From contig NZ_JALKFS010000005.1 in assembly GCF_023051145.1 (NCBI RefSeq), positions 4,543,733 through 4,607,732 of the forward strand: a stretch of 64,000 nucleotides of DNA, read 5' to 3'. The position numbers and the translations under genes were made by a program. Position 1 is the first letter of the stretch. Every line of letters begins with the position of its first letter. The notes below the pieces were generated by a model, which was not told the DNA's origin, did no database searches, and was given only the letters and a program-made list of their open reading frames with translations. This document shows, in pieces, positions 1 through 8,865 of the stretch. Origin of the DNA: Williamsia sp. DF01-3 (lineage in GTDB: Bacteria; Actinomycetota; Actinomycetes; Mycobacteriales; Mycobacteriaceae).

Positions 1-1
1 G

Positions 2-1099
2 CGTATTGCACTGGTGCACGAGAGGCTGACCGAGGTCGCCGGCTCCGAACATGTCGTGGAGCAATTGGCCACCGAGTGGCCGGACGCGACGCTGCACGTA
101 CCCTTTGCGGATCCGGCGGCGGTGGCCCCGATCCTGCAGGGCAGGGTGCGTACCAGTCCACTGGACGGGGTCTACAGGGCTGCAGGCCGCAGGAGCTACG
201 CCCCGTTGTTACCGTTCGTGCCCACCGTGCTGCGGCACACAGACTTCGGTGATGCCCAGGCCCTCATCATCTCGCACCACGCAATGGCGTTGTCTGCCGT
301 CCACAGTGCTGGAGGGATTCCGAGCATCGCGTACGTGCACTCCCCGGCGCGGTGGGCATGGGACCCGGCAATGCGTGCCGGTGAGGCCTCGGGCATTGCC
401 GGCAAATCCGCCTTGTCGGTACTCGCCGCCGTCGCCCGCAGGTCTGAATCCAGCGCGGCGCCGCAGATCACCACGGTGGTCGCGAACAGCACCGAGGTCT
501 CTGCACGCATCAAGCGGTGGTGGAATCGCGATTCTGTGGTCGTGCATCCCCCCGTCGACACCGTTCGCTACTCGATGGACAGCTCCGTCGAGCGAGAGAA
601 CTTCTTTCTGTTGGCAGGCAGGCTGGTTCCCTACAAGCGGCCGGAGATCGCGATCCTCGCAGCGAAAGCCGCGGGAGTGAAGCTCGTCGTCGCCGGAACC
701 GGTCGACTCGCCGAAGAATGCCGGCGGATTGCTGGGCCTGAGACCACCTTCCTCGGGCGCGTCAGCGATGAGACGATGCTGCGGTTGCAACGAAGTGCCC
801 GGGCGCTGATCATGCCCGGCGTCGAGGACTTCGGAATCGTTCCCGTGGAGGCCATGGGCTGCGGAACACCTGTCATCGCGGTCGACGAAGGTGGCGCGCT
901 GGACACGGTCATTCCCGGCCTCAGCGGCCAATTGGTCCGCAATGCAGACGATCACGAGCTCGTCGCCGGATTAGCCGCGACCCTCGCGTCCTTCAATCCC
1001 TCCGGGTACGACCATCGCGCGATTTCCACGCACGCACAAACGTTCTCCCGGGCCGCTTTTCGCCGGTCCATGCGTGAACTGGTCGACAAAGTGATCTGA
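2..1099 (+). CDS. GT4-family glycosyltransferase (5' end just outside window)
   Basis: Predicted GT-B fold retaining glycosyltransferase that would transfer a sugar from a nucleotide donor during cell-envelope polysaccharide synthesis, in the cytoplasm. The frame is open to the left edge and reads RIALVHERLTEVAGSEHVVE, the usual beginning of this family, so probably only the initiator codon is missing; an internal GTG at 14 is an unlikely start. The C-terminal donor-binding half has LAGRLVPYKRPEI and the E-x7-E motif EDFGIVPVEAMGCGTPVIAV. At the 3' end the TGA overlaps the ATG of the phosphopantetheinyl transferase by one base (TGATG), so the two are probably cotranslated. The acceptor and donor sugars cannot be read from the sequence. 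Confidence 0.85.
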   Translation, partial: RIALVHERLTEVAGSEHVVEQLATEWPDATLHVPFADPAAVAPILQGRVRTSPLDGVYRAAGRRSYAPLLPFVPTVLRHTDFGDAQALIISHHAMALSAVHSAGGIPSIAYVHSPARWAWDPAMRAGEASGIAGKSALSVLAAVARRSESSAAPQITTVVANSTEVSARIKRWWNRDSVVVHPPVDTVRYSMDSSVERENFFLLAGRLVPYKRPEIAILAAKAAGVKLVVAGTGRLAEECRRIAGPETTFLGRVSDETMLRLQRSARALIMPGVEDFGIVPVEAMGCGTPVIAVDEGGALDTVIPGLSGQLVRNADDHELVAGLAATLASFNPSGYDHRAISTHAQTFSRAAFRRSMRELVDKVI

Positions 1100-1533
1100 T
1101 GGACCCCAGTGCTCTGATGGACCTCCCCTCGAACTGCCGCACCGGATGCGATCTGGTCAGCCTCCACGACATCGACGAATCCGTGGCGTCGTTCGGCGAC
1201 CGGTTTCTCGCCAGGGTGTTCACGGATCGGGAACTCGCCTACTGCGCCGGTACGCAGCAGCGACAACGACTTGCCGCACGCTTTGCCGCCAAGGAGGCGA
1301 TCGTCAAGGCCCTGGCGCTGCCGGACATCGCGACGCCTCTGCGTGAAATCGAGGTCGTCAACGACCCGGCCGGCCCTCCTCGTGTAGTCCTGCACGGTTC
1401 TATCGCCACCGAGGCTCGGGCCCAGCACTGGTCATCGGTCTCGGTATCCCTGTCGCATACCGATTGTCACGCAATGGCGGTGGTGGTCGCGATGGTCACG
1501 GACAACGATGCATTCGAGCAGCAGCACGGGTAA
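1099..1533 (+). CDS. AcpS-type 4'-phosphopantetheinyl transferase
   Basis: Transfers phosphopantetheine from coenzyme A to a serine of a carrier protein. The 144-residue protein has the single-domain AcpS layout: GCDLVSLHDID near the N-terminus (magnesium-binding Asp), FTDRELAYC, the RFAAKEAIVKAL core helix, and VSVSLSHTDCHAMA near the C-terminus. Length and motifs fit AcpS (about 120-140 residues) rather than the longer Sfp type usual for NRPS activation. Its start overlaps the stop of the preceding glycosyltransferase. It lies about 7.3 kb from the end of the large NRPS genes, so activating their carrier domains is an attractive but unproven role; the alternative is a second fatty-acid or polyketide acyl-carrier synthase. 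Confidence 0.8.
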   Translation: MDPSALMDLPSNCRTGCDLVSLHDIDESVASFGDRFLARVFTDRELAYCAGTQQRQRLAARFAAKEAIVKALALPDIATPLREIEVVNDPAGPPRVVLHGSIATEARAQHWSSVSVSLSHTDCHAMAVVVAMVTDNDAFEQQHG

Positions 1534-1586
1534 AGAGATGTTAATCTCAGCGCGCACAGTACCGTGCCCGCCGCTAGGAGAAGCGC

Positions 1587-2048
1587 TTGAAAACCGTTCG
1601 CTGCCCTTCAGTCGATGAGTTCGAGCTGGCTCTTTCGCCGGTCGATCCCGATTGGATTCTCGACGGGGCGCCCATTGCGAAATCGCGGGAATGGGCAACG
1701 AGTTCGGACGGCACCGTCACCATGGCCATGTGGAGTTGCACCGCCGGGACCTTTCGCTGGAACTTCACGTGCGACGAGCTGGTGCACATACTCGAGGGCG
1801 AAGTCGTTGTCACCAATGCCGACGGCTCCGTGTTCACCTTGCGTCCCGGCGACGCGGTCCTGTTCCCCGCGGGTTCGTGGACCACGTGGCACGTGCCCGA
1901 GTTCGTACGAAAATACGCCGTTCTGAGGTCCCCGGTTCCCAGGCCCGTTCGGATGTTCTGGCGAGGGCTCTCGCGTGCCAAAGCGATGACGCGTGGCCGC
2001 TCAGCGGGAAACGGCCAGGCGGCCGCCCTGCACAGCCCCACTCTGTAA
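1587..2048 (+). CDS. Single-domain cupin protein (EutQ/DUF861-like)
   Basis: A 153-residue protein with one small beta-barrel cupin domain: the segment from about residue 45 (MAMWSCTAGTFRWNF) through ELVHILEGEVVVTNADG to LRPGDAVLFPAGSWTTWHV carries the two cupin motifs, with possible metal ligands at E/H in the first and H in the second. These proteins bind metal or small molecules and often act as sugar or amine-modifying enzymes or binding proteins; the substrate here is unknown. The start is TTG at 1587 with AGGAG at 1576-1580, six bases upstream. It sits in the same short plus-strand group as a glycosyltransferase, PPTase and sugar transferase. The basic, alanine-rich tail after about residue 125 is not part of the cupin fold. 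Confidence 0.75.
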   Translation: MKTVRCPSVDEFELALSPVDPDWILDGAPIAKSREWATSSDGTVTMAMWSCTAGTFRWNFTCDELVHILEGEVVVTNADGSVFTLRPGDAVLFPAGSWTTWHVPEFVRKYAVLRSPVPRPVRMFWRGLSRAKAMTRGRSAGNGQAAALHSPTL

Positions 2049-2185
2049 CGCGGAGGGCATCGATTCCGAAAAGCTCACGTGGGCTCAGCAGTGGATGACA
2101 CCAACGGATACGCTGGCTTCCATTACTCCCGGGGCGACAACAGGTCGCGACTGGGTCTGAGCACACCGAGGCTAAGAGACGCACG

Positions 2186-3589
2186 ATGCTGCCTTTGATT
2201 TCGTCACGCTTGGACGCGTCCAAGAGTCAGACAGGTAAGCCGGCGCCATCTCGCCGCAAGTACTTCTTCAGTCGCCGCCGTACCGACGTACTCTTGTTGG
2301 TTCTCGACTTCATCACCGTCGCAGCCGGTCTCATCGCGTTTTCCGAATCGGTCGCTGCGGCTCTTGCCGGAGCCGCTCTCATCGCGGTGATGATCGAGAT
2401 CTCGGGGAACTATCGTTCCCAGATCACCCTGTCTGCACTCAATGTCATGCCACGGTTGGCAGCCATCAGCATCATCGCGGCCTTCGTGGTGACCGTCGCG
2501 TTCGAGTTCGATGCCCAGATACAGCGCGCACTGCTGCTGTCGGTCTACGTGTTCGCGATCCTTTTTGTCGTTCGCCTTGTCTACTACGCGATCCGGCGGA
2601 GACGACGCAGACGATCTCCACACTCACGAAGCCGAACAGCCATCGTCGGAGGCGGGGTGGTCGCCGCAGAACTGGTGGAGAGCATCGCGGAGTTCCCCGA
2701 ATTGGGCCTGGAACCCATCGTCGTCGTCGACACCGATCCCATGTTCGGTACCGACCACCTCCAGGTTCCGGTCATCTCGGGCCGACCTTTGCGACACATC
2801 GTCGAAACCGAGCAGATCGACACCGTCATCGTGGCCTTCCGCAACGTTCCGGATTCCACGTTGGTGTCGCCGCTTCGCGAATGCGACGGCCTCGATTGCG
2901 AGATCTTCATCGTTCCGCGGCTTTTCGAGTTTGTTCACCTGACCTCCGACATGGACAGAATCCACACCGTTCCTCTCATCAGGGTTCGCCGGCACATCTA
3001 TCGCACCTGGTATTGGCACTGCAAGCGTCTGTTCGACTTCGCCAGTGCCGCCGGCGCGCTGCTCGTGTTGTCACCACTGCTGGCCGTAACAGCGCTTGCG
3101 GTGAAGCTGTCCGATGTCAGTTCGCCAATCATCTTCAGCCAGGTGCGAGTCGGCAGGAACGGTGAGGAGTTCACTCTCTACAAGTTCCGCTCGATGCGTC
3201 CGATCGCGTCATCGGAATCAGACAAGGACTGGAACCCGAACAAAGTCAGCCGGGTCAATCTGGTCGGCAAACTGATCCGTAAGACCTCGATCGATGAACT
3301 GCCGCAGCTGTGGAATGTGGTTCGTGGCGACATGTCGTTGGTGGGACCGCGGCCCGAAAGACCGCATTTCGTAGACCAATTCAAGGATTCTGTTCCGTCG
3401 TACCGCGACCGCCATCGCGTGAACGTCGGCCTCACCGGATGGGCGGCGATTCACGGGCTGCGCGGCGACACCAGCATCGATGACCGCGCGATCTACGACA
3501 ACTTCTACATCGAGAACTGGTCGGTATGGCTCGACATCAAGATCATCATCCTGACCCTGCGCGCCGTTGTCGGCGGTACTGGGTCTTGA
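2186..3589 (+). CDS. Polyprenyl-phosphate sugar-1-phosphate transferase (WcaJ/WbaP type)
   Basis: Initiates polysaccharide repeat-unit assembly by transferring a sugar-1-phosphate from a UDP-sugar to undecaprenyl (or decaprenyl) phosphate at the inner membrane. The 467 residues comprise a basic N-terminus, about four hydrophobic helices between residues 32 and 145, a Rossmann-like middle with TAIVGGGVVAAELVESI, a further hydrophobic segment near residue 285 (LFDFASAAGALLVLSPLLAV), and the C-terminal bacterial sugar transferase domain with FTLYKFRSMR, SIDELPQLWNVVRGDMSLVG and PRPERP. This is the first of two such enzymes in the window (the second is at 39896-41401). It follows the cupin by 137 bp, with no strong Shine-Dalgarno sequence before the ATG, and converges on the diguanylate cyclase. 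Confidence 0.88.
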   Translation: MLPLISSRLDASKSQTGKPAPSRRKYFFSRRRTDVLLLVLDFITVAAGLIAFSESVAAALAGAALIAVMIEISGNYRSQITLSALNVMPRLAAISIIAAFVVTVAFEFDAQIQRALLLSVYVFAILFVVRLVYYAIRRRRRRRSPHSRSRTAIVGGGVVAAELVESIAEFPELGLEPIVVVDTDPMFGTDHLQVPVISGRPLRHIVETEQIDTVIVAFRNVPDSTLVSPLRECDGLDCEIFIVPRLFEFVHLTSDMDRIHTVPLIRVRRHIYRTWYWHCKRLFDFASAAGALLVLSPLLAVTALAVKLSDVSSPIIFSQVRVGRNGEEFTLYKFRSMRPIASSESDKDWNPNKVSRVNLVGKLIRKTSIDELPQLWNVVRGDMSLVGPRPERPHFVDQFKDSVPSYRDRHRVNVGLTGWAAIHGLRGDTSIDDRAIYDNFYIENWSVWLDIKIIILTLRAVVGGTGS

Positions 3590-3612
3590 TCGAGACCTGA
3601 AAGCGGCGCGAG

Positions 3613-4584
3613 TCAGCGCGCTCGTGTCAACCGGCGGGGCGCAGGGTTGCTGCCGAAGACGACGCTGTGTCCGCCACCCGCAGACTTCGCCTGATACATC
3701 GCGGTATCGGCTGCACCGATGATCTCCTCAGCCGTGCGTTGATCGCCCGGATTCACTTCGACGATGCCTACGCTGGCCCGGATGCGGAGCAGACGGCCCT
3801 GAATGATCACAGGCTCGACCAACGCGTCGTGAACCCGGTCGGACAACGCAGCGACCTTGTCGTCACCCGAGACACCCGACAGCACTGCGACGAACTCGTC
3901 ACCACCAAATCGTCCGACGATGCCGTATTCGTTCAGGATGCCGCGCAGGCGGTTTGCCGCAGTCACCAGAGCAACGTCGCCGCCACCGTGACCCAGCGAA
4001 TCGTTCACCTGTTTGAGGCTGTCGAGATCGATGAACATCACGACCGTCGACTCGGCTGGTTCGCACCGCTGGGAGTTCGCGACCACGTCGTTCAGTCGGC
4101 GCATCACGCAGGCACGGTTCGGCAGCTCGGTCATCATGTCGTGGTCGGCGGCGTACTGGAGCATCGCACGGCCCACGTGCTGTGCGGTGACATCAGTGAA
4201 CGAGGCAGCGATTGCCGAGTTGGCCGGGTCCGCCGGGTTCACCAGGCCCACGTTGCACGTGACCCACACCCGCTGACCATCGGTGCGGTCGAAGCCGACG
4301 ACCATGCCGGCTACTGCACGCCCCGTGCGCGCAACGATTTTGTCCGGGTGATCTTCGGGCGCGAGCTCGCGGCCATCGGCGTCGACGAGGGGGAAATGAT
4401 CGTTTGCGTTTCCAGGGCTTCCGTCGCTGCGGATATCGAGTTCGAATATCCGCCTCGCGCTTGCATTCGCAGCTTGCAATTCGCCATTTGCGGAAATGAC
4501 CAGGACGCCGGTGCCCAGCGAGTCCACAACCGAGGTGAAATCAACGGCGGTTGACTCGCCGTCATTTCTCTTGGCCTCGAACAT
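3613..4584 (-). CDS. PAS-GGDEF diguanylate cyclase
   Basis: Makes cyclic di-GMP from two GTP. The 323-residue form has an N-terminal PAS-like sensor (about residues 15-130, with SLGTGVLVISANGELQAANASARR as a pattern spread over the domain) and a GGDEF domain with DMMTELPNRA, FIDLDSLKQVNDSLGH and an intact GRFGGDEFVAVL active site. No RxxD inhibitory site is seen five residues before GGDEF, and no EAL domain follows. I chose ATG at 4584 because GGAGG lies just upstream of it; a TTG 36 bases earlier is possible. There are no membrane helices, so the PAS domain should sense a cytoplasmic signal. The gene is convergent with the sugar transferase and has a perfect CRP-type palindrome about 230 bp upstream, suggesting cAMP control. 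Confidence 0.9.
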   Translation of the reverse strand: MFEAKRNDGESTAVDFTSVVDSLGTGVLVISANGELQAANASARRIFELDIRSDGSPGNANDHFPLVDADGRELAPEDHPDKIVARTGRAVAGMVVGFDRTDGQRVWVTCNVGLVNPADPANSAIAASFTDVTAQHVGRAMLQYAADHDMMTELPNRACVMRRLNDVVANSQRCEPAESTVVMFIDLDSLKQVNDSLGHGGGDVALVTAANRLRGILNEYGIVGRFGGDEFVAVLSGVSGDDKVAALSDRVHDALVEPVIIQGRLLRIRASVGIVEVNPGDQRTAEEIIGAADTAMYQAKSAGGGHSVVFGSNPAPRRLTRAR

Positions 4585-5056
4585 CCCGCCTCCACGCTGT
4601 AGTGAGCGCCTGCTATGCAACAGGAACGAGCATGCGGTTCATTCGGTGGCTACGCAAGGCGGCGACCTGGGACATTACGAATAGCAAAGATGATCTTAAC
4701 GTTCAGATCGGATCGGGAAGTGCCCGGTTTGGGCTCGATCCCTACCCCGCAGTAACCTGCTTCACTCATTTTCCGACCCGGTCGGGGAATACCTCACCGG
4801 CCAGACGGCGTCCGTGTGATTAAAATCACACCTAGTGCGGGGGTAATCCACGATAGCAAAGGCCGTCGTCCCACATATCGGGAAGCTGGAGCCCTCTGAA
4901 ACGATCGAACTTTCTTTGACACCTGCCCAAAGTTGCTGTCACAGCATTGGTCTCGTCAAATCTGCCGGAACCGCGGACCGGCGGAATTTGCGGGCGCAAG
5001 CCAGAGGGTCATCGCGGCGCCCGATGTGCCGACAGCACGCCCGAAACGACCTGCCG
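4585..5056. other. Intergenic region upstream of the diguanylate cyclase
   Basis: About 470 bp with no convincing gene on either strand. It holds the CRP/GlxR-type palindrome at 4815-4830 and is AT-richer than its surroundings between about 4670 and 4950. It should contain the promoter of the diguanylate cyclase and the end of the long leftward operon whose last gene stops at 5057. I see no strong intrinsic terminator in it. Confidence 0.5.
4815..4830. promoter_or_regulatory. CRP/GlxR-type operator palindrome
   Basis: TGTGA-TTAAAA-TCACA matches the CRP/FNR-family consensus TGTGA-N6-TCACA at every position, and the symmetry extends by one more base on each side (GTGTGATT-AA-AATCACAC, 4814-4831). 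In corynebacteria and mycobacteria this is the binding site of GlxR/Crp, a cAMP-responsive regulator. It lies about 230 bp upstream of the diguanylate cyclase start, so the likely target is that gene, though its orientation is symmetric. Binding is inferred from the sequence match only. Confidence 0.7.
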
Positions 5057-5215
5057 TCAGGACGCCCAGGGGTGCGAGTAGGTGCTGTGTGATCGGGAAG
5101 CGTGGACATCCGCTCGCTGTTCACGGAGTCGGACGGCGCCGCCGAATATGAACGCAAGCACCACTGCGACGATCATCCACGCCAGCACGGCGAGGGTTAT
5201 CCAGAATGCGATCAT
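5057..5215 (-). CDS. Small single-span membrane protein (52 aa)
   Basis: An open frame of 52 codons beginning MIAFWITLAVLAWMIVA, with one strong transmembrane segment (about residues 3-26), then GGAVRLREQRADVHASR, giving an N-out or N-in single-span topology with a basic, His/Ser-rich cytoplasmic-type tail. It starts 58 bases after the stop of the ABC permease on the same strand and is the last member of the long leftward operon. No clear Shine-Dalgarno sequence precedes the ATG, which lowers confidence. The hydrophobic pattern followed by an RLREQR stretch resembles tiny conserved membrane proteins of actinobacteria, but I cannot name a family. It may be an accessory of the exporter. Confidence 0.55.
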   Translation of the reverse strand: MIAFWITLAVLAWMIVAVVLAFIFGGAVRLREQRADVHASRSHSTYSHPWAS

Positions 5216-5273
5216 TCAATCAGTGTGAAGACAAAGGCTGAGAAAACGCGTAAATAATGGTCAACCTTGCGGC

Positions 5274-6098
5274 TCAGACACGTCTCAATACGGTAGCGGC
5301 GAGTGGGACGGCGATCAGCAAGATCACCGCGGAAGCGAGGATCGAATACCACTGCGGATTCTCGGACGCCCAGGTCACCGGCTCGGGCAACAGCGGATTG
5401 ACCGACACCGGATTGCCGAAGCACTCGCGCAGACTTCCCGCCACCGACGTCACAGGATTCCAGTTGGCGATCATCCGCAAAGGCCCGGGCAGTGTGGTCG
5501 ATGGGATGAACGCCGACGAGATGAACGTCAGCGGGAACAGGATGGTGAGCAGCAGACTCTGCGCGGCTTCTGCCGACCCGGCGACCAAACCGCCCACCGC
5601 CCCCATCCAGGACATGGCGAATCCGAACAGCAGCGCGATCGCGTAGCCGGCGAGGGCATCGAGAAAACCGGTGTCGATTCGCCATCCGATGGCCAGTCCT
5701 GCCAGCGACATGACGATGAGCCCGACGATGTTGACCGTGAGGTCGGAGACCGTGCGGCCGACCACAATGGCCACGCGTGACATCGGCAATGCCCGGAATC
5801 GGTCGATCATCCCGGTCTTGATGTCGGTGGCCAGTCCGAGCGCGGTGAAGCCGGCATTGAAAGCAACCGTCTGCGTCATGATCCCGCCGATGAGGAACTC
5901 GCGATAACGGTCACCGCCGAGGGCCTCACCGAACACGTACGAGAACAGCAGGACAAACATCAGCGGCTGCAGGACAACACCCAGCAGCATCTGCCAGTTG
6001 CGCGAGATGGTGCGCAGGTTGCGGATTGCGAGTACCTCGCAATCCACCAAGAATGTGGCGATGGTGCGACCGCGAGGTGCGGTGACGGGACGGCTCAC
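5274..6098 (-). CDS. ABC-2 type transporter permease (DrrB-like)
   Basis: Membrane half of an ABC exporter. The 274 residues hold about six hydrophobic helices (for example MLLGVVLQPLMFVLLFSYVF, and FLDALAGYAIALLFGFAMSW) and the family stretch FLIGGIMTQTVAFNAGFTA typical of DrrB/ABC-2 permeases. Its GTG start overlaps the stop of the ATPase gene by four bases (GTGA), so the two are translationally coupled. Members of this family export amphipathic lipids, glycolipids, peptides and antibiotics; given the NRPS just upstream in the operon, export of the peptide or lipopeptide product is the natural inference. Confidence 0.88.
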   Translation of the reverse strand: MSRPVTAPRGRTIATFLVDCEVLAIRNLRTISRNWQMLLGVVLQPLMFVLLFSYVFGEALGGDRYREFLIGGIMTQTVAFNAGFTALGLATDIKTGMIDRFRALPMSRVAIVVGRTVSDLTVNIVGLIVMSLAGLAIGWRIDTGFLDALAGYAIALLFGFAMSWMGAVGGLVAGSAEAAQSLLLTILFPLTFISSAFIPSTTLPGPLRMIANWNPVTSVAGSLRECFGNPVSVNPLLPEPVTWASENPQWYSILASAVILLIAVPLAATVLRRV

Positions 6099-7087
6099 TT
6101 CGAGCTCCGCGCCAGAGCGAGGAAGACATCGTCGAGGGTCGGTGCGCTTGTTGTCGCGTCGACGATCTCGACGCCGGCCTGAGCGAGGTCCGCCACCGCA
6201 CGTGCCAGGTGCCTGCTGGGTTCCACCGTGGAGAACGTCACGGCGGGCCCATCGGCACCGACCTCGGACATACCCGGGAGCTGGGCGACGATGCCGACCG
6301 CCCGGACGGCATCAGCGGGATCGGCCAACTGCAGTCGGACCTGCGCCGTTCCCACGGTTGCCTTGAGTTCTCCGGGGGTGCCGCGGGCGACCACTTCCCC
6401 ACCGACGATCACGGTGACCGCGTCGGCGAGTTGGTCGGCCTCCTCGAGGTACTGGGTGGTCAGGAGCACCGTTGTCCCCTCACTGACCAGAGTCCGCACC
6501 TCCGACCACAATTCGGCACGGCTGATCGGATCCAGGCTCGCTGTCGGCTCGTCCAGCAACAACACAGGCGGTCGGATGATGATGGCGCCTGCCAGGTCGA
6601 TTCGTCGACGCATCCCACCGGAATACGTTCCCACTCGACGTTTTCCGGCCTCGGCGATTCCGAACTGCTCGAGCAACTCGTGGGTTCTGGCCTTCGATGC
6701 CCGTCGGCCCAGCCCGGACAGGCGGGCCACCATCGTCAGATTCTCGATGCCCGTGAGGTTGTCGTCGACTGCGGCGAACTGTCCCGAGAGCCCGATCAGA
6801 CTCCGTACCTCGTGTGGATTCGTCAGCGCGTCGATCCCGTTGATGCGCACGCTGCCTGCCGTCGGACGCAGCAGTGTTCCGATGATGCGGACGGTGGTTG
6901 TCTTACCGGCACCGTTGGGTCCGAGAACACCCATCACGGTCCCTGCGGGAACGTCGAGGTCGATCGACTTCAGCGCATGCACACCCCGGTAACGCATCTG
7001 CAGATCGCGGATCTCGATCGCGTTGTCGCCGTGCGGACCTGATCGATCGGGCGAAGCGGCGAGGTTGTTGTCTTTCACTCCTTGCAC
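6095..7087 (-). CDS. ABC transporter ATPase (DrrA-like)
   Basis: ATP-hydrolysing subunit of a drug, lipid or peptide exporter. Over 330 residues it shows Walker A GPNGAGKTTT (about residue 55), the signature YSGGMRRRIDLA, Walker B LLLDEPTASLD and the DrrA-type TTQYLEEADQLAD, with Gln where most ABC ATPases have the H-loop His; that Gln is usual in the DrrA subfamily. The C-terminal 90 residues match the DrrA regulatory extension. GTG at 7087 overlaps the end of the DUF4012 gene by 13 bases; a later GTG at 7078 is possible, but AGGAG then overlaps the start region. It pairs with the permease at 5274-6098. Confidence 0.88.
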   Translation of the reverse strand: MQGVKDNNLAASPDRSGPHGDNAIEIRDLQMRYRGVHALKSIDLDVPAGTVMGVLGPNGAGKTTTVRIIGTLLRPTAGSVRINGIDALTNPHEVRSLIGLSGQFAAVDDNLTGIENLTMVARLSGLGRRASKARTHELLEQFGIAEAGKRRVGTYSGGMRRRIDLAGAIIIRPPVLLLDEPTASLDPISRAELWSEVRTLVSEGTTVLLTTQYLEEADQLADAVTVIVGGEVVARGTPGELKATVGTAQVRLQLADPADAVRAVGIVAQLPGMSEVGADGPAVTFSTVEPSRHLARAVADLAQAGVEIVDATTSAPTLDDVFLALARSSK

Positions 7088-8865
7088 GCCGGTACGTCGA
7101 CCGTGATCTGGGGCTCGTCGACGAGCGGCTGTACCGGTACCTGCGGTGTACCCGACGAGGCAGGCTCGTCGAGCTCGTACTTGAGGACCACCGTATTGCC
7201 GGCGGGGATCTTCACCTGGCCCGTGACAAAGGGGTGGCCCCGCTCGGTTCCCGACGAGTACAGCATCGGATCTCCGTCCACCGTCACAGATTCGAGGTTC
7301 GCGCCGGACGTGGCATAAAGGGTGACCGACGCGAAGTTCGTTCCGTTGGGCAGCTGCAGCTGTGGGTTGCCGAGACTGCCGATCACGTAGGGAGGCAGAC
7401 TCATGTCCTCGACGGTGTTGGTCAGTTCGACCTCCACCACTGCTTTGCGCCGATCCCCGTCACACTTGTCCGCGCGATAGGTGATCGACCGCTTCAGGAA
7501 GTAGTCGATCTTGTTGCCCGCGAGGTTGCCGACCACCACTTCGGCATAGGGCGCATCGGTTTCAGCGACTTCATGCGTCAACCCTGCTGCGGCCAGGAGC
7601 TTCTGTTCGCCTTCATCGGCGCTGTACACCATGATCCGTCGTTCGTGCACCCCACGACCCAGCGCCTCGAGCACCTTTCCGGTGTTACCGCGCAGCGCTG
7701 TCAGCGATGACACGGCCTTGCGGGCAATCTCTTGCAGGTAGGCCTTGCGCGCAGGGTTGTCGCCACCGAATTGCTTGTACGACGTGGACAACGTGATCTC
7801 GGTGACGTTGTCGCCGGTGATGGTTTCACCGCTGGCCAGCTTGACCGGACCGGTGGCCTTGAGCAGGTAGCTCAACGCAACCGGATCCATTGCGACCGCC
7901 CCGTCGAGTCGGGTCCCGGACTGCTGCTCCCACATCGACATCCAGATCTGAGCCGCATACGGGAAATGCGCACTGATGTTGCTGTTGCGGACGTCAGTGT
8001 AGGGGCGGTTGTAGCCGTAGTTGAAGTCGAACTCCTCGCCGAGATCGACGGGGTCTGCCGGCGGCCGAATGGTGTTGTTGGCGCCCAGATTGTCCACGTT
8101 CACCCGGCCGTTCTCGGCGCTCACCACTCCGTACGCACCGAGAAGTCCGCCCGTCGCCCGCGACTCCGCCGGTGTCTGGAAACCGAAGAAGTAGTTGCGT
8201 TCGCCGCCCGCGCCGAGCATGGGTGGCAACAGCTGTGCCGCGGTGTCGGTGCCGCGAATGAAGCGAGCCGATTCGGTGAGCTGATCGTGGAGTTCGGCTT
8301 GCGCATCGGAGACGACGCCGAGCCAGCTGCCGTCGGTTGCGGCGACGTCCGCCTCGAGTTCCTCGGCCCGCGTAGCGATTTTGCCGAGTTCGGGCTGTGC
8401 CTGGGCGAGGGCGACGGTGTTGATGGTGTTGTCTTCGGTGCGCAGACTGTTCGGGTTGATGACATCGGCCAGTTCGGCCGTGGGCACCAGAACGTCCGTG
8501 GACAGGCCCTCGACGGACTCGGTCAGGTCTCGTACCGACTGCAACGGATCACCCAGCCACGGCAGCACCGCGACCGCAGACCAGACCGGGTTGTGGGTGT
8601 CCCCGTTGGCGGCCTCGGCCTGGACCACTGCGGCATTGGCCTCGCGAACCGCCTTGTCGGTGTCACCGGCGAGGAACGCCCGCTGCGCCGACGACGCGTG
8701 ACCACGAGCTGATTCGAGCGAGCCCTTGGCACTGAACGCCAGGTACGCGAGATACAGGCCCACCACGACGAGCACCACCAGCACGCCCAGCACCGCCAGG
8801 ATCCACCACCGCAGCCGGCGCGGCCGGCGTCTCGGTTCGGGCTGGTCGGTCACCGCGTGGGTCAA
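7075..8865 (-). CDS. DUF4012 membrane-anchored extracellular protein
   Basis: A 596-residue protein with a basic N-terminus, one transmembrane anchor ([20 protein letters not shown], about residues 23-44), a helical segment, and the DUF4012 body with [20 protein letters not shown] and [18 protein letters not shown]4012 proteins are of unknown function but are common in actinobacterial polysaccharide loci, where they are thought to act outside the membrane. The TTG start at 8865 overlaps the NRPS stop (TTGA) and has AGGAG six bases upstream; a GTG at 8853 is the alternative. The overlap places it in one transcript with the NRPS and the ABC exporter, which links it to handling either the peptide or the capsule. 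Confidence 0.85.
   Translation of the reverse strand: MTHAVTDQPEPRRRPRRLRWWILAVLGVLVVLVVVGLYLAYLAFSAKGSLESARGHASSAQRAFLAGDTDKAVREANAAVVQAEAANGDTHNPVWSAVAVLPWLGDPLQSVRDLTESVEGLSTDVLVPTAELADVINPNSLRTEDNTINTVALAQAQPELGKIATRAEELEADVAATDGSWLGVVSDAQAELHDQLTESARFIRGTDTAAQLLPPMLGAGGERNYFFGFQTPAESRATGGLLGAYGVVSAENGRVNVDNLGANNTIRPPADPVDLGEEFDFNYGYNRPYTDVRNSNISAHFPYAAQIWMSMWEQQSGTRLDGAVAMDPVALSYLLKATGPVKLASGETITGDNVTEITLSTSYKQFGGDNPARKAYLQEIARKAVSSLTALRGNTGKVLEALGRGVHERRIMVYSADEGEQKLLAAAGLTHEVAETDAPYAEVVVGNLAGNKIDYFLKRSITYRADKCDGDRRKAVVEVELTNTVEDMSLPPYVIGSLGNPQLQLPNGTNFASVTLYATSGANLESVTVDGDPMLYSSGTERGHPFVTGQVKIPAGNTVVLKYELDEPASSGTPQVPVQPLVDEPQITVDVPACKE

Noticed and set aside
209-955. 248-codon minus-strand frame over the first glycosyltransferase
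   Set aside because: Antisense shadow without motifs.
4933-5157. 72-codon frames on both strands near 5 kb
   Set aside because: Neither shows membrane or domain features; the better reading of the minus strand here is the 52-residue membrane protein in another frame.
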